Positions 8,630 through 17,383 of a stretch of 64,000 bases of DNA are shown piece by piece. The notes under the pieces were generated by a model. It did no database searches and was not told where the DNA came from. It was given only the letters and a program-made list of their open reading frames with translations. This DNA comes from Streptomyces odontomachi. GTDB taxonomy: Bacteria > Actinomycetota > Actinomycetes > Streptomycetales > Streptomycetaceae. Position numbers and translations under genes: made by a program. Location: positions 372,001 to 436,000 of the forward strand of contig NZ_JAMJWG010000002.1 in NCBI RefSeq assembly GCF_024435355.1. The letters are read 5' to 3'. The number at the start of each line of letters is the position of its first letter. The first letter of the stretch is position 1.

Positions 8630-11191
8630 TCAGTCGGCGACGGGCGGACCGTCCGCGTCCCCGGGCCCGGCCTCCGCGAGGCGGGCTTCGATCCGGGCCC
8701 GTACCGCCGCGGCCCCGCGACTGTCGAACTCGGCGACCTGCCTGAGCGCGGTACGCCAGAGACGGCGGGCCTGCTCGACGTCGGTCGCGCGCACGACGGA
8801 GGCGAGCCGGTCGAGAGTCAGCGCCTCCTGCCATCGGTCGGAGTGGCTGTAGAAGACCGCCGCGGCCTGCCGGAGCAGGGACTCGGCCTCGGCGTCACGT
8901 CCGACCCGGTGGTACACGGCAGCGCTGTAGTACCAGGCCATCGCCTCGTAGAAGTGGTCGTCGACACCGCGGAAGATCTTCGCGGCACGCGCGTAGCAGG
9001 CCAGGGCGTCGTCGAAGAGGTCGAGATCCTCCTGAACCGCGGCGAGCGACAGCAGGCGCGTCGCCTCCGATCTGGGGTGCTTCAGGTGCACCGCGCACTC
9101 CACGCTCCGCTGCGCGGCGCGCAGGGCCGCACGCAGATCGCCGTTGCTGCGGTGGATGTTGCCGAGGACGCGCAGGGCCCGCCCCTCGCCCTGCCTGTCG
9201 CCCACGGCGAGGTGGGCCTCCAGCGCCCGCTCGGCGATCACAGCCGCCTCCGCTCCGTGACCCGCGTCCAGTTTGCAGTGCGCCAGGTCAACCATGGTCG
9301 AGGCGCCGAGCCGGGGCTCCCCTACCTCCTGGAACACCTCGCATGCCGCCTCCAGCCAGGAGGCAGCCGTGTCGTGTTCCTTCGCCCGGAAGTGGTCGAG
9401 GCCGATCGCGCCGAGGGACATGGCCTCTCCCAGACGGTCATGCAGTTCGCGGTGGAGGGCAAGCGCCTGCCGTTGGCAGGTCAGGCTCTCCGCGAAGCGG
9501 CGCTGGTTGGACAGCGCCCTGCCCATGCGGGTCAGCATGCGGGCCTCGCCGGCACGATCTCCGAGGCGACGGCTGGCTTCGAGGGAGGTGCCGGCCATGT
9601 CGATCAGTTCCGCGGAGGTGATGGGGAGAGCGTTGCTCCGCCACAGGACGAGCGGCAACTTCGAGGCGAACTCGTCCAGTCCCGCCTGCGCGGCGGCACG
9701 GACCGCGGCGTTGAGGTTGGCGTGCTCCCGGTGGAACCACGCGATGGCCTGGTCGCGGTCCGGGAGCGACAGGGGCTCGACGGCGTCCACGGGTGGCGGC
9801 GTCGGCAGGTCGGTGACCTGGGGCTCTATGCGGAGCAGGGCGGTGGTCGCCGCCTGGAAGTACCACGACAGCAGGCGTCGTGACGCCGCCTGCTGCTCGT
9901 CCGCCGGTTCGAGGGCGCGGAACTGGTCGGCGGCGTAGACGCGCAGCAGGTCGTGGAACTGGAAGCGGTCGGCCGCGATCTGTTCCAGCAGGTGCGCTGC
10001 CGTCAGCTTGTCCAGCAGGAGCCGCGCCCGGATCGTGCTGACGGAGGCGAGAGCGGCGGCGGCGTGCAGGCTGAACTCGATGCCGGGATGTGCCCCGAGG
10101 AGCCGGAAGAGCCGGGCCACCGGCGCCGGCAGGGCCTGGTACGACCAGTCGAAGACGGTGCGCACATCGTAAGAGCCCTCCTCGTCCGTGCTCAGCGCAT
10201 GCCACCGCGAGGCGTGGTCACGCAGTTGCGCGATCAGGTCCGCCAGGCGGAGGTGGGGGTGGCTGACGATCCGTTCTCCCGCGATACGAAGGGCCAGGGG
10301 AAGTCGCGCGCACAGCCGCGCAAGCTCGGCCAGTTCGTCCGGATCGTCGTCCGTGCGGTGGCCCTCGATGACCGTACGCAGCAGGGCGACGGCCTCCGCT
10401 TCGGACAGCAGGTCCAGAACCATGCGGTGCGCCCCTTCGCGTACCGACAGGCCGGACAGTCGACTTCTGCTCGTGACGATGGTCAGCGAACCGGGACCGG
10501 CCGGAAGCAGGGGCCTGACCTGCGCGGCGTCGGCCGCGTTGTCCAGGAGCAGCAGAACCGTCCGGTTCGCGAGACAGGAGCGGAAGAGGGCGGCGGCGGC
10601 CTCCAGGTCCTCCGGAACGGCCTGCTTCATGATGCCGAGCGCGGTGAGGAAGCCGTGCAGCACCTCGATCGGTGGCAGCGGGGCGTCGTAGTCGTGTCCG
10701 CGCAGGTTGACGTAGAGCTGGCCGTCCGGGAAGCGTTCGGCGACCTGGTGGGCCCAGCGCAGCGCCAAGGACGTCTTCCCGACGCCGGGGGCTCCGGTGA
10801 TCACCACGGTGGGGATCCGCGACGAGGTACCGTGCGCCGCGCTCAGGGCGGAGGCAAGGCCCCTGAATTCCGCGGATCGGTTCACGAAGTGCGCGATGCC
10901 CGCGGGGAGCTGGCGTGGCGGGGGTGCGGCGGACGGGACGGGCGCCGCGTCGGCGTGGTGGAAGTGCACGCCTCCGCTGATGTCCCGTGCCTGCACCACG
11001 TTCCGCGCGGAACCCGACATCCGGTTGTGCACGGAACCGGATGTCGGGTTGCCTGCCGGCGGTTCCTCCACCACGGCGATCCCCTCACTGGCCTGGCCGG
11101 TGAACTCGGGCGTGCGGCCCCGGACTTCTGCACGTCCATGGTGGCGTCCGTCGGGGTTCGGGTCGTCGGATTTCAGGAATGGCCGGCGCAT
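8630..11191 (-). CDS. STAND NTPase (NB-ARC) with TPR domain
   Basis: An 853-residue signalling ATPase of the AfsR/NB-ARC type but without the SARP DNA-binding domain. Walker A is GAPGVGKT (residues 133-140), Walker B LLLLD (213-217), followed by sensor-like TSRSRLSG and a winged-helix region; the C-terminal 350 residues are helical repeats of TPR type. Near residues 59-78 is a short motif, SARNVVQARDISGGVHFH, of the kind that recurs at the N terminus of many actinobacterial STAND proteins. Such proteins bind a ligand through the repeats and oligomerise with ATP; outputs range from transcription control to conflict/defence. No effector domain is visible, so a partner would be needed. ATG 11191 lacks a clear ribosome-binding site and the true start may be further in. 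It is convergent with the JmjC gene. Confidence 0.75.
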   Translation of the reverse strand: MRRPFLKSDDPNPDGRHHGRAEVRGRTPEFTGQASEGIAVVEEPPAGNPTSGSVHNRMSGSARNVVQARDISGGVHFHHADAAPVPSAAPPPRQLPAGIAHFVNRSAEFRGLASALSAAHGTSSRIPTVVITGAPGVGKTSLALRWAHQVAERFPDGQLYVNLRGHDYDAPLPPIEVLHGFLTALGIMKQAVPEDLEAAAALFRSCLANRTVLLLLDNAADAAQVRPLLPAGPGSLTIVTSRSRLSGLSVREGAHRMVLDLLSEAEAVALLRTVIEGHRTDDDPDELAELARLCARLPLALRIAGERIVSHPHLRLADLIAQLRDHASRWHALSTDEEGSYDVRTVFDWSYQALPAPVARLFRLLGAHPGIEFSLHAAAALASVSTIRARLLLDKLTAAHLLEQIAADRFQFHDLLRVYAADQFRALEPADEQQAASRRLLSWYFQAATTALLRIEPQVTDLPTPPPVDAVEPLSLPDRDQAIAWFHREHANLNAAVRAAAQAGLDEFASKLPLVLWRSNALPITSAELIDMAGTSLEASRRLGDRAGEARMLTRMGRALSNQRRFAESLTCQRQALALHRELHDRLGEAMSLGAIGLDHFRAKEHDTAASWLEAACEVFQEVGEPRLGASTMVDLAHCKLDAGHGAEAAVIAERALEAHLAVGDRQGEGRALRVLGNIHRSNGDLRAALRAAQRSVECAVHLKHPRSEATRLLSLAAVQEDLDLFDDALACYARAAKIFRGVDDHFYEAMAWYYSAAVYHRVGRDAEAESLLRQAAAVFYSHSDRWQEALTLDRLASVVRATDVEQARRLWRTALRQVAEFDSRGAAAVRARIEARLAEAGPGDADGPPVAD

Positions 11192-11345
11192 GAGCCGCTG
11201 TCCGGGGCCTTCCCCCGCCCGAGTACCGCCGGTTACGGTGCGTTCGCTCCGGCGGAAACCTCGATCGCCGGGAGACCTCCGACCGAAGTGCCTCCGATTC
11301 CCTCGCCGGTCCGCGCCCCGAACCAGATTGCGGTGAACCCCAGCA

Positions 11346-12812
11346 ATGACGCACGCCGCCTCTGGAGCCGACGACGGGAGGGGCGCCGCCGCGGTCCGCG
11401 CGGCGCCGCTGCCGCGCGCGGTGCGGATCGGCTACGGGCTCGGCTCGCTGGCCACCGGCACCTTCGGCACCGTCCCCGGACTGATCCTGCTCTACTACCT
11501 CACCGATGTGCTGGCCGTCCCGCCCGCGGTGGCCGGTGCCGCCGTCTTCCTGCCCAAGGCGTGGGACGTGCTGATCAACCCGGTGATCGGTGCCGTCGCC
11601 GACCGCAGCCGGGTGCAGGGCGGGTCCCGTCGGCCGTTCCTGCTGGTCGGCGCGGTGACCCTGCCGCCGCTTTTCGCGTTGATCTTCGCGGCTCCGCCGT
11701 GGCACGGGGCGGCCGCCGCCGGCTACGTGGCCCTGCTGTTCCTGCTCGCGGCGACGGCGTACGCCGTGTTCCAGGTGCCGTACGTGACCATGCCCGCCGA
11801 GATGACCGGGGATCCGGCGGAACGTGGCCGGGTGCTGGGCTGGCGGGTCGCGTTCCTCGGCGCCGCCATCCTGCTGTCGGGGGCGCTGGCGCCCGCCCTC
11901 GCCCACGCGGGCGGGGACGCTGCGGCCGGCTACCGCAGGATGGGTGTGGTGATCGGTCTGCTCCTGGCCGCCGGCATGCTCGGGGCCTGGCGGACCACCC
12001 GTGCGGCCCCGGTCGTCGCACGCAGCGAGGCGGAGGGTTCGTTGCGGGCCCAGTTCGCCGCCGGCCGGGACAACCGGGCCTTCGCTGCGCTGGCCGGGAT
12101 GTGGGCGGTGCAGGCGCTCGCGGTGGGGGTGATGCTGGCCGGGACCCAGTACTTCGCCACGTACACGCTGCGTTCCGCGGGCGCCGTCACGTGGCTGTTC
12201 GTCTGCATGATCGGCCCGTTGCTGCTGGTGATGCCGCTGTGGAACCGGCTCGCCCGCGCCCGCGGCACCGGATACGCCCAGGGCTGCGCCTCGTTGCTCT
12301 TCACCGGCGCCTCGGCGGCGCTGTTCCCGACTCCGTACACGGCACCCGCCGTCGGCTACGCGGCCGTGGCGCTGGTCGGCGTGGCCTACGCGGGGCTCCA
12401 GCTGCTGCCCCTGACCTTGCTGGCGCACACCTTGGCGGCCGACGCGGCCCGGACCGGGCGGCGGCGCGCCGCGACCTTCACCGGGCTGTGGACCGCGGTC
12501 GAGACGCTCGCCCTGGCGCTGGGTCCTGCCCTGTTCGCGCTCGTACTGACGGTGACCGGGTTCCACTCGTCCGCGGCCGACCGGCGCGTGGCCCAGCCGC
12601 CGGCGGCCCTCACCGGCATCACCGTCGGCATGAGCCTGCTGCCGGCAGTCCTGTCCTCGGCCGCGCTCCTGCTGCTGCGCCGTTTCCGACGGGAGTCCGC
12701 CCGCCTCGGTCACGGCGACGAGGTCGATCCCGATACGGACTCCGGCGCCGGTGCGCCCTCCACCGCTGCCGATGCCCCTCGCACCCAGGAAGAGAGACAC
12801 CGTGGTCCCTGA
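11346..12812 (+). CDS. MFS transporter, GPH (sugar:cation symporter)-like
   Basis: A 488-residue, 12-TM secondary transporter. The N-terminal region (RIGYGLGSLATGTFGTVPGL, then LLYYLTDVL and the cytoplasmic loop KAWDVLINPVIGAVADRS) matches the glycoside-pentoside-hexuronide group of the major facilitator superfamily. Substrate unknown. Its last 11 bases overlap the start of the PLP-enzyme gene, so the two are translationally coupled and probably serve one pathway, for example import of a substrate or export of a product of the lyase. Strand and a 154-bp gap separate it from the STAND gene, with which it may share a divergent promoter. Confidence 0.8.
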   Translation: MTHAASGADDGRGAAAVRAAPLPRAVRIGYGLGSLATGTFGTVPGLILLYYLTDVLAVPPAVAGAAVFLPKAWDVLINPVIGAVADRSRVQGGSRRPFLLVGAVTLPPLFALIFAAPPWHGAAAAGYVALLFLLAATAYAVFQVPYVTMPAEMTGDPAERGRVLGWRVAFLGAAILLSGALAPALAHAGGDAAAGYRRMGVVIGLLLAAGMLGAWRTTRAAPVVARSEAEGSLRAQFAAGRDNRAFAALAGMWAVQALAVGVMLAGTQYFATYTLRSAGAVTWLFVCMIGPLLLVMPLWNRLARARGTGYAQGCASLLFTGASAALFPTPYTAPAVGYAAVALVGVAYAGLQLLPLTLLAHTLAADAARTGRRRAATFTGLWTAVETLALALGPALFALVLTVTGFHSSAADRRVAQPPAALTGITVGMSLLPAVLSSAALLLLRRFRRESARLGHGDEVDPDTDSGAGAPSTAADAPRTQEERHRGP

Positions 12813-14319
12813 GCCGCCGCGCGCGAGCGCCCTCCCCGCCTCCGGCCGCCCCGCCGACGAGTTGCTGGCCCGGCTTCGCGACCTGCGCGCCGCTGACGCC
12901 CCGACCAGAGGCGGCCGTACCTTCGCCTACGTGTACGACCCCGGCCTGCCCGAGGTGGACGAGCTCGCTGCCGCGGCCTACGGCGCCTTCGCGACCGTCA
13001 ACGGCCTGGATCCGACGGTCTTCCCGAGCGTGGCCCGGTTGGAGAACGACGTGGTGGGCGCGGTGAACGCGGTGCTCGGGGCGCCGGGCGCGCAGGGCAC
13101 GTTCACCAGCGGCGGCACCGAGTCGATCCTGCTCGCGGTGAAGGCCGCCCGCGACCACGCCCGCGCCGTGCGGGGTGTGACGCGGCCGCAACTCGTCCTG
13201 CCGTCGACCGCGCACGCGGCGTTCCACAAGGCGGCCCATTACCTGGGTCTCGAGACGGTGGTGGTGCCGGTCGACCCGGTGACGTTCCGGGCCGTGGCGT
13301 CCGAGGTCGCCGGGGCGATCACCGACCGGACCGCGCTGGTCGTCGTGTCGGCGCCGTCGTACGCGCACGGGGTGCAGGATCCGGTGGAGCAGGTGGCGTC
13401 GGCGGCCGACGAGCGGGGTGTGCTGTGCCATGTCGACGCGTGCATCGGTGGCTGGTTCCTTCCCTTCCTCGCCCGCGCCGGCCGCCCGGTGGAGCCGTTC
13501 GGCCTCTCGGTGCGGGGCGTCACGTCGCTCTCGGTGGACCTGCACAAGTACGGGTACGCCGACAAGGGGGCCTCCGTCGTCCTCTACCGGGACGCGGAGC
13601 TGCGGCGCCACCAGTACTTCGCGCACGCGGGCTGGCCGGGCTACCCGGTGGTCAACCCCACCGTGCAGGGCACCAAGTCCGGAGGTCTGCTGGCCCAGGC
13701 GTGGGCGGTGCTGCACCATCTCGGCGAGGACGGGTACACGGCGCTGGCCGAGCGGGTGGCGCGGGCCGCCGACGCGCTGCTGCCCGGCCTGCGGGCCACG
13801 GACGGCGTCAGGGTGCTCGGCGAACCGGCGGGCAGCCTCGTCGCGTTCACCGTGACCGGGCCTGCCGCGGACCGGGCCGCGGCCCCCGACGCGGATGCCG
13901 GCTCGCCGGACCTGGGTCTCGTGCTGCATGTCGCGGACGAGATGCGGGAGCGCGGCTGGTACCTGCAACCGCAACTCTCCTACGACGGCCTGCCGCCCAA
14001 CCTGCACCTGACGCTGACTCCGGCGACGGCCGACCGGGTGGGCGAACTGCTGGTGGACCTCGCCGAGTCGGTCGCCGCCGCACGCGCGCTGGAACCGGTG
14101 GTGGTGGATCCGGGTCTCGTCGAACTCGCCGCCGGCCTCGACCCGGACGCCCTCACGCCCGAGGAGGTGGCGGGCTTCCTGGCCTTCGCCGGCCTGGGCG
14201 GCGAGGGCAGCGGCCTGCCCACCCGGATGGCTCCCGTCCTGGCCCTGCTCGACGCCCTTCCGCCCCGGCTGAAGGAGCGGCTGCTGGCGGAGTTCGTCGG
14301 TTCGCTGTTCCGGGTGTGA
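12802..14319 (+). CDS. PLP-dependent lyase/decarboxylase (sphingosine-1-phosphate-lyase-like)
   Basis: A 505-residue fold-type I PLP enzyme of the group II decarboxylase / Dpl1-like branch. Visible features: FTSGGTES for cofactor phosphate binding, HVDACIGGW with the aspartate contacting the pyridine nitrogen, and Lys249 in DLHKYGYADKG as Schiff-base lysine. These enzymes cleave phosphorylated amino alcohols or decarboxylate amino acids; the substrate cannot be told here. GTG 12802 was chosen because GGAAGAGAG precedes it and it overlaps the MFS gene; an in-frame ATG at 12751 lies deep inside that gene. A hairpin directly follows the stop. Confidence 0.8.
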   Translation: MVPEPPRASALPASGRPADELLARLRDLRAADAPTRGGRTFAYVYDPGLPEVDELAAAAYGAFATVNGLDPTVFPSVARLENDVVGAVNAVLGAPGAQGTFTSGGTESILLAVKAARDHARAVRGVTRPQLVLPSTAHAAFHKAAHYLGLETVVVPVDPVTFRAVASEVAGAITDRTALVVVSAPSYAHGVQDPVEQVASAADERGVLCHVDACIGGWFLPFLARAGRPVEPFGLSVRGVTSLSVDLHKYGYADKGASVVLYRDAELRRHQYFAHAGWPGYPVVNPTVQGTKSGGLLAQAWAVLHHLGEDGYTALAERVARAADALLPGLRATDGVRVLGEPAGSLVAFTVTGPAADRAAAPDADAGSPDLGLVLHVADEMRERGWYLQPQLSYDGLPPNLHLTLTPATADRVGELLVDLAESVAAARALEPVVVDPGLVELAAGLDPDALTPEEVAGFLAFAGLGGEGSGLPTRMAPVLALLDALPPRLKERLLAEFVGSLFRV

Positions 14320-14321
14320 GG

Positions 14322-14341
14322 CCCGGTCCGTCCCGACCGGG
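14322..14341 (+). terminator. Hairpin terminator after the PLP-enzyme gene
   Basis: A perfect 7-bp stem, CCCGGTC (14322-14328) with GACCGGG (14335-14341), has a 6-nt loop and begins 3 nt after the stop codon. No T-run follows, which is common in high-GC actinobacteria. Confidence 0.5.
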
Positions 14342-14459
14342 TGCCCGATGCCCGCCGCCGGCGCAGGTCAGAAGCGGAAGCCGATCACAGGGAAGAACTC
14401 ATGTGACGAATCCAGGGGACGCCACTGACACTGCCGGGCGCGGTGGTTGACGAGCGTGC

Positions 14460-14696
14460 CTAGTCATCCACGCACTGGGGGTACTTCGAGCCGCGGTAGC
14501 AGTCGTGGTAGTCGCTCTTGCTGACGCGGAACTTCTTTACGTCGCCTCCCTTGGTGGGATCGACGACCAGGTAGTACCTCTTTCCGCTCTTCACCTTGTC
14601 GGTGACCTTCCCGGTGGGGCCCCGGTCGAAGTCCCGGCTGCACCCGGCGAGTGCGAGGGCGGTGACTGCGATGAGGACGAGGGCGACGCGCCGCAT
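14460..14696 (-). CDS. Small secreted lipoprotein
   Basis: A 78-residue protein with a lipoprotein signal peptide: positively charged MRR, a hydrophobic core VALVLIAVTALALAG, and a lipobox ending in LAGC with lipidated Cys19. The mature part is about 60 residues, lysine-rich, with two further cysteines (HDCYRG and PQCVDD) that could form a disulphide. ATG 14696 has GGAG at proper spacing. It should be anchored on the outer face of the membrane. The family is not recognised and the neighbours (decayed genes) give no functional hint. Confidence 0.75.
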   Translation of the reverse strand: MRRVALVLIAVTALALAGCSRDFDRGPTGKVTDKVKSGKRYYLVVDPTKGGDVKKFRVSKSDYHDCYRGSKYPQCVDD

Positions 14697-14849
14697 GTCG
14701 TGCTCCGATCAACTTGATGGCCGGAGCAGTCTAAGGACCTCGCCGGGGCGCCCCGCGGCGACACGCCTAACACCCTTTCCCGCGCGACGGGTTCGCGGCG
14801 AGACCCGCCGACCTCGGCCCGCCGGATCGAGGCGGAAGCCGGTGCGGAC

Positions 14850-15264
14850 GGAGCGCTCGACACGCAACTCCACACCGGTTCGCCCAGCGACGTCCTGGGG
14901 CCTTCCTCGACGAGGCGGGCCGCCCGGAGGAACTCCCCGAGTGGGTGTCCGGCCTGTGGGCGAGCGGCAACGGGTGGAACACGCAGTCCCGCGTGATGGC
15001 CGAGCTGGACCGCCACCGCGACACGGACATCCCGGTGCGCGCCCTGGTCATCGAGGCATGGAGTGACGAGTCGACGTGCACCGCGTTCCGTGACGCCCGG
15101 TACGAGGTGCACGAGGACGGCGCACCGCACCGGCTCGCCGACGTCACCTTGTTCTCCTGCTTCGTGCCGATCATGCAGTACCACTCCGAGTACAGCCACC
15201 ACCGCACGCCGCTGCGCGACCGTACGCCCTAAGACGTCGCGGACCGCTCCGGCGACCCGCGTGT
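14850..15264 (+). pseudogene. GH31 (alpha-xylosidase/alpha-glucosidase) relic, two joined fragments
   Basis: In one plus-strand frame the text AGRPEELPEWVSGLWASGN, then VMAELDRHRDTDIP and VIEAWSDES, then ARYEVHEDGAPHRLAD reads like the start of a GH31 catalytic domain. Without the several hundred residues that should follow, it jumps near 15150 to VPIMQYHSEYSHHRTPLRDRTP, which belongs near the end of the catalytic barrel. An in-frame TAA at 15231 stands where Trp is usual in this motif, and weaker similarity (VADRSGDPRV) continues to about 15264. The catalytic aspartates are missing. This is a deletion-bearing remnant, recognised from family memory rather than by alignment. Confidence 0.6.
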
Positions 15265-15370
15265 CGCGGTGTGTCGCGCCGGGTTCGGTGACCGGGGCCA
15301 CGAGCAGCGCGGAGCCGGGCCGGAACTGCTGCTGGTGGTCCCAGATGCGGGGGTCGTCGGGGGGCCGGAC
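15258..15370 (-). pseudogene. GH31 relic, inverted C-terminal fragment
   Basis: On the minus strand the text DDPRIWDHQQQFRPGSALLV followed by APVTEPGATHRD matches the GH31 segment that normally comes shortly after the HHRTPLRDR part found on the plus strand next door. The same gene therefore appears cut and partly inverted, with a breakpoint near 15260. The fragment is now fused in frame behind the HEAT-like reading frame. Confidence 0.55.
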
Positions 15371-15389
15371 GGCGACCGGGTCGGCGTCC

Positions 15390-15790
15390 GGACGGGCGGT
15401 ACGCCCACCGGCGACCACGGCGGTGGCGACCTGACGGCGTACGGCTGCGGGCGCGTCCTCCACCGTCCTTTCCAGGGCGGCATCGCTGATCGGCCGGTGC
15501 AGAGCGGCCCTCAGTGCCTGTCCGCGTACGACGGCGTCGGGGGATGCGAGCCGGTCCTCCAGGAAGCCGACGTCCCCGTCGATGGCCGCGGCGACAACGG
15601 CGAGCCGCCGGCCGTGCGCCCCCCGCGCGCACAACTCGTCGAGCAGCGGCCGCAGCCCGCTGTCCCCTTTCCGCCCCTCGTTCCGCGTCCACGCGGCCAG
15701 CGCACGCATCCGAGCGGGGTAGGAGAGCGGGTCGAGGACGCCCCAAAGGGCATCGACGGCTGCACGGGGGTCATGGGCTTCGCTGGACAT
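15390..15790 (-). pseudogene. HEAT-like helical-repeat protein, 3' end replaced
   Basis: The reading frame from ATG 15790 (MSSEAHDPRAAVDALWGVLD) encodes about 130 residues of alternating amphipathic helices of the HEAT-repeat type (SPDAVVRGQALRAALH, DAAPAAVRRQVATAVV in character). After roughly residue 130 the frame runs into the inverted GH31 fragment and then on to 14591 as sequence with no domain character. The native C terminus appears lost. Whether a truncated protein is still made is unknown; function is not recognised. Confidence 0.5.
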
Positions 15791-15882
15791 GCGGGCCATT
15801 GTGGCGCTGCGGCGGCGCTGGTTCGTCAGGTTTTCCCCGAGGCGGTGGAGCCTGAACGGTTGGCGTCGCGGGCGGACCGGCG

Positions 15883-16671
15883 TCAGGGCTGCTGCGTACG
15901 CGTGCGGGCCAGGTAGTCGTCGATCAGGGGGAAGACGGCCTCAGGTCGTTCCAGGTGCGGGAGATGGCCCGCCTTGGGGATGACTTCGAGCCGGCCGTCG
16001 CCGAACGCGGCGGCGTACGCGGCCCCGTAGGCGGGCGTGACGATGCGGTCGCTCTCTCCCCACAGCAGCAGGGTGGGTTGCCGGACACGTGCGAGTCGGT
16101 GCAGCAGTTCGGGATCGTGCATGTAGGGATCGCCGGCGAGCGTGCGCATGGTGGCCAGGTTGGCCTGCACGGCGGCACGTCGGTCGGGTGGCAGGCCGGC
16201 TGGGTCCCGGTAGAAGCGGTCCGGGTCGTGCCAGGAGTGTTCCGCGACCCCACGGGCGTCGAGGGCGAAGAAGTCCGTGATCGGTTCGCCCTCGACGTGC
16301 ACGCCGACGGCGTTGATCAGGACGAGTCCGGTGATGAGCCCCGCGGTGTCACGTACGGCCATCTCGGCCGCCGTCCAGCCGCCCAGGGACGAGCCGACGA
16401 CCGCGACGTCCTTCAGACCGCGGTCGTGGAGATGGTGCAGGTAGGCCAGGGCGAGGTCGCCGATGCCGGTGAACCAGGCGGGGCGGAGGGTGCCGTCCCA
16501 GCCGGGATGGACGGGGGTGAGGGTGTGCGCGGTACGGGCCAGATGGCCGGCGAGGCCGGTGACCGTGGCGGGCCCTCCACCGCCGTGCAGGATCAGAACG
16601 GGGCGGCCGTCGCCGGCTTCGGAGAGCGTGAGGGGGAGGTCGTCGTAGACGGCCGTGGTGTGCGTAGGCAT
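15883..16671 (-). CDS. Alpha/beta hydrolase
   Basis: A 262-residue alpha/beta-hydrolase: oxyanion region LILHGGGGPATV, nucleophile elbow GSSLGG, acid Asp in LLLWGESDRIV and catalytic His in AGHLPHLERP. Cytoplasmic, no signal peptide. Start chosen: ATG 16671 (MPTHTTAVYDD); an in-frame start at 16692 would lie in the operator region. It is divergent from a MarR gene across a 61-bp AT-rich gap, the standard layout for a detoxification or ester-cleaving enzyme controlled by its neighbour. Substrate unknown. Confidence 0.8.
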   Translation of the reverse strand: MPTHTTAVYDDLPLTLSEAGDGRPVLILHGGGGPATVTGLAGHLARTAHTLTPVHPGWDGTLRPAWFTGIGDLALAYLHHLHDRGLKDVAVVGSSLGGWTAAEMAVRDTAGLITGLVLINAVGVHVEGEPITDFFALDARGVAEHSWHDPDRFYRDPAGLPPDRRAAVQANLATMRTLAGDPYMHDPELLHRLARVRQPTLLLWGESDRIVTPAYGAAYAAAFGDGRLEVIPKAGHLPHLERPEAVFPLIDDYLARTRTQQP

Positions 16672-16683
16672 GCCAGGACAGTA

Positions 16684-16718
16684 ACTCAACATCTTTATAT
16701 AAGCTAGTTTAGTTGTGT
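16684..16718. promoter_or_regulatory. MarR-type divergent promoter/operator
   Basis: The gap between the hydrolase and MarR genes is strikingly AT-rich for this genome (TTTATATAAGCTAGTTTAG). ACTCAAC (16684-16690) and GTTGTGT (16712-16718) form an inverted repeat with 6 of 7 matching pairs around that core. It is a likely MarR binding site covering both promoters. Confidence 0.5.
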
Positions 16719-16732
16719 CGTAGACTTACCCC

Positions 16733-17191
16733 ATGCACGGTGACCTGCAAGCCCTCGGCAGGGCAGTGAAGCAAACCCAGTACCGACAGCACCGAGCCCT
16801 CGACACCGCGCTGTCCGCGGTGGGCACGACGCTCGCCCAGTGGGACGCCCTGCGCGCGATCAGCCGTTCTCCCGGGGCTTCGGCCCGCACCCTGGCCGCG
16901 GCGACCTTCCAGAGCGAGCAGGCGTTCGGCGCGCTGGCCGGCCGCCTCCTGGCCCACGGCCTGGTCGAACGCCGCCCGGGCCACGGCCGGCGGAACGCAC
17001 ACCACCTCACCCCCCGTGGCGAACAACTGCTCGCCGCAGGACACAAGGTGGCCGACGAGGTGCTCGCCGCCTGCTTCGCCCCGCTGTCCGACGCCGAGCG
17101 CACGACCCTGCTCGACCTGCTCCAGCGCCTGGCCGCGGAAGACGACGGCCGGCCCGACGCGTCAGGCTCCGGGACGCGGCCTTCGCACTGA
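16733..17191 (+). CDS. MarR-family transcriptional regulator
   Basis: A 152-residue protein with the MarR fold: dimerising N- and C-terminal helices around a winged helix-turn-helix (LAQWDALRAISRSPGASART, then LAAATFQSEQAFGALAGRL and the wing LVERRPGHGRRNAHHLTPRG). It probably represses the divergent hydrolase gene and itself until a small lipophilic or phenolic ligand binds. ATG 16733 is the only sensible start. Confidence 0.85.
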   Translation: MHGDLQALGRAVKQTQYRQHRALDTALSAVGTTLAQWDALRAISRSPGASARTLAAATFQSEQAFGALAGRLLAHGLVERRPGHGRRNAHHLTPRGEQLLAAGHKVADEVLAACFAPLSDAERTTLLDLLQRLAAEDDGRPDASGSGTRPSH

Positions 17192-17317
17192 TCCGCCGCC
17201 GCTGCGACCGAGCGCGAGATCAGACGAAGGCCGCAGTCCCCCGCCGTTGGACGACAGTCGTGTGGGACTAGGAGAGCCCCGCCAGGGCCGGCTTGGTCGT
17301 ACGCCGACGCCCGGGTG

Positions 17318-17358
17318 CGGGACCGGGTCCCGGACCGGGACCGGGTCCGGGTGCGGGC
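17318..17358. repeat. GC-rich 6-bp-periodic repeat after the GH16 gene
   Basis: Imperfect repeats of ACCGGG/TCCGGG run through this stretch just downstream (minus strand) of the GH16 stop. In a frame other than that of GH16 they encode Pro-Gly repeats like a glycosidase linker. They may be a decayed linker or simply a structured 3' end. Nothing else is evident between 17192 and 17383. Confidence 0.4.
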
Positions 17359-17383
17359 CCGGCTTCGGGACTCATGCTGCCGC

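Noticed and set aside
9953..13066. 1,037-codon plus-strand frame across the STAND, MFS and PLP genes
   Set aside because: It has no recognisable domain and crosses three genes with clear motifs in other frames.
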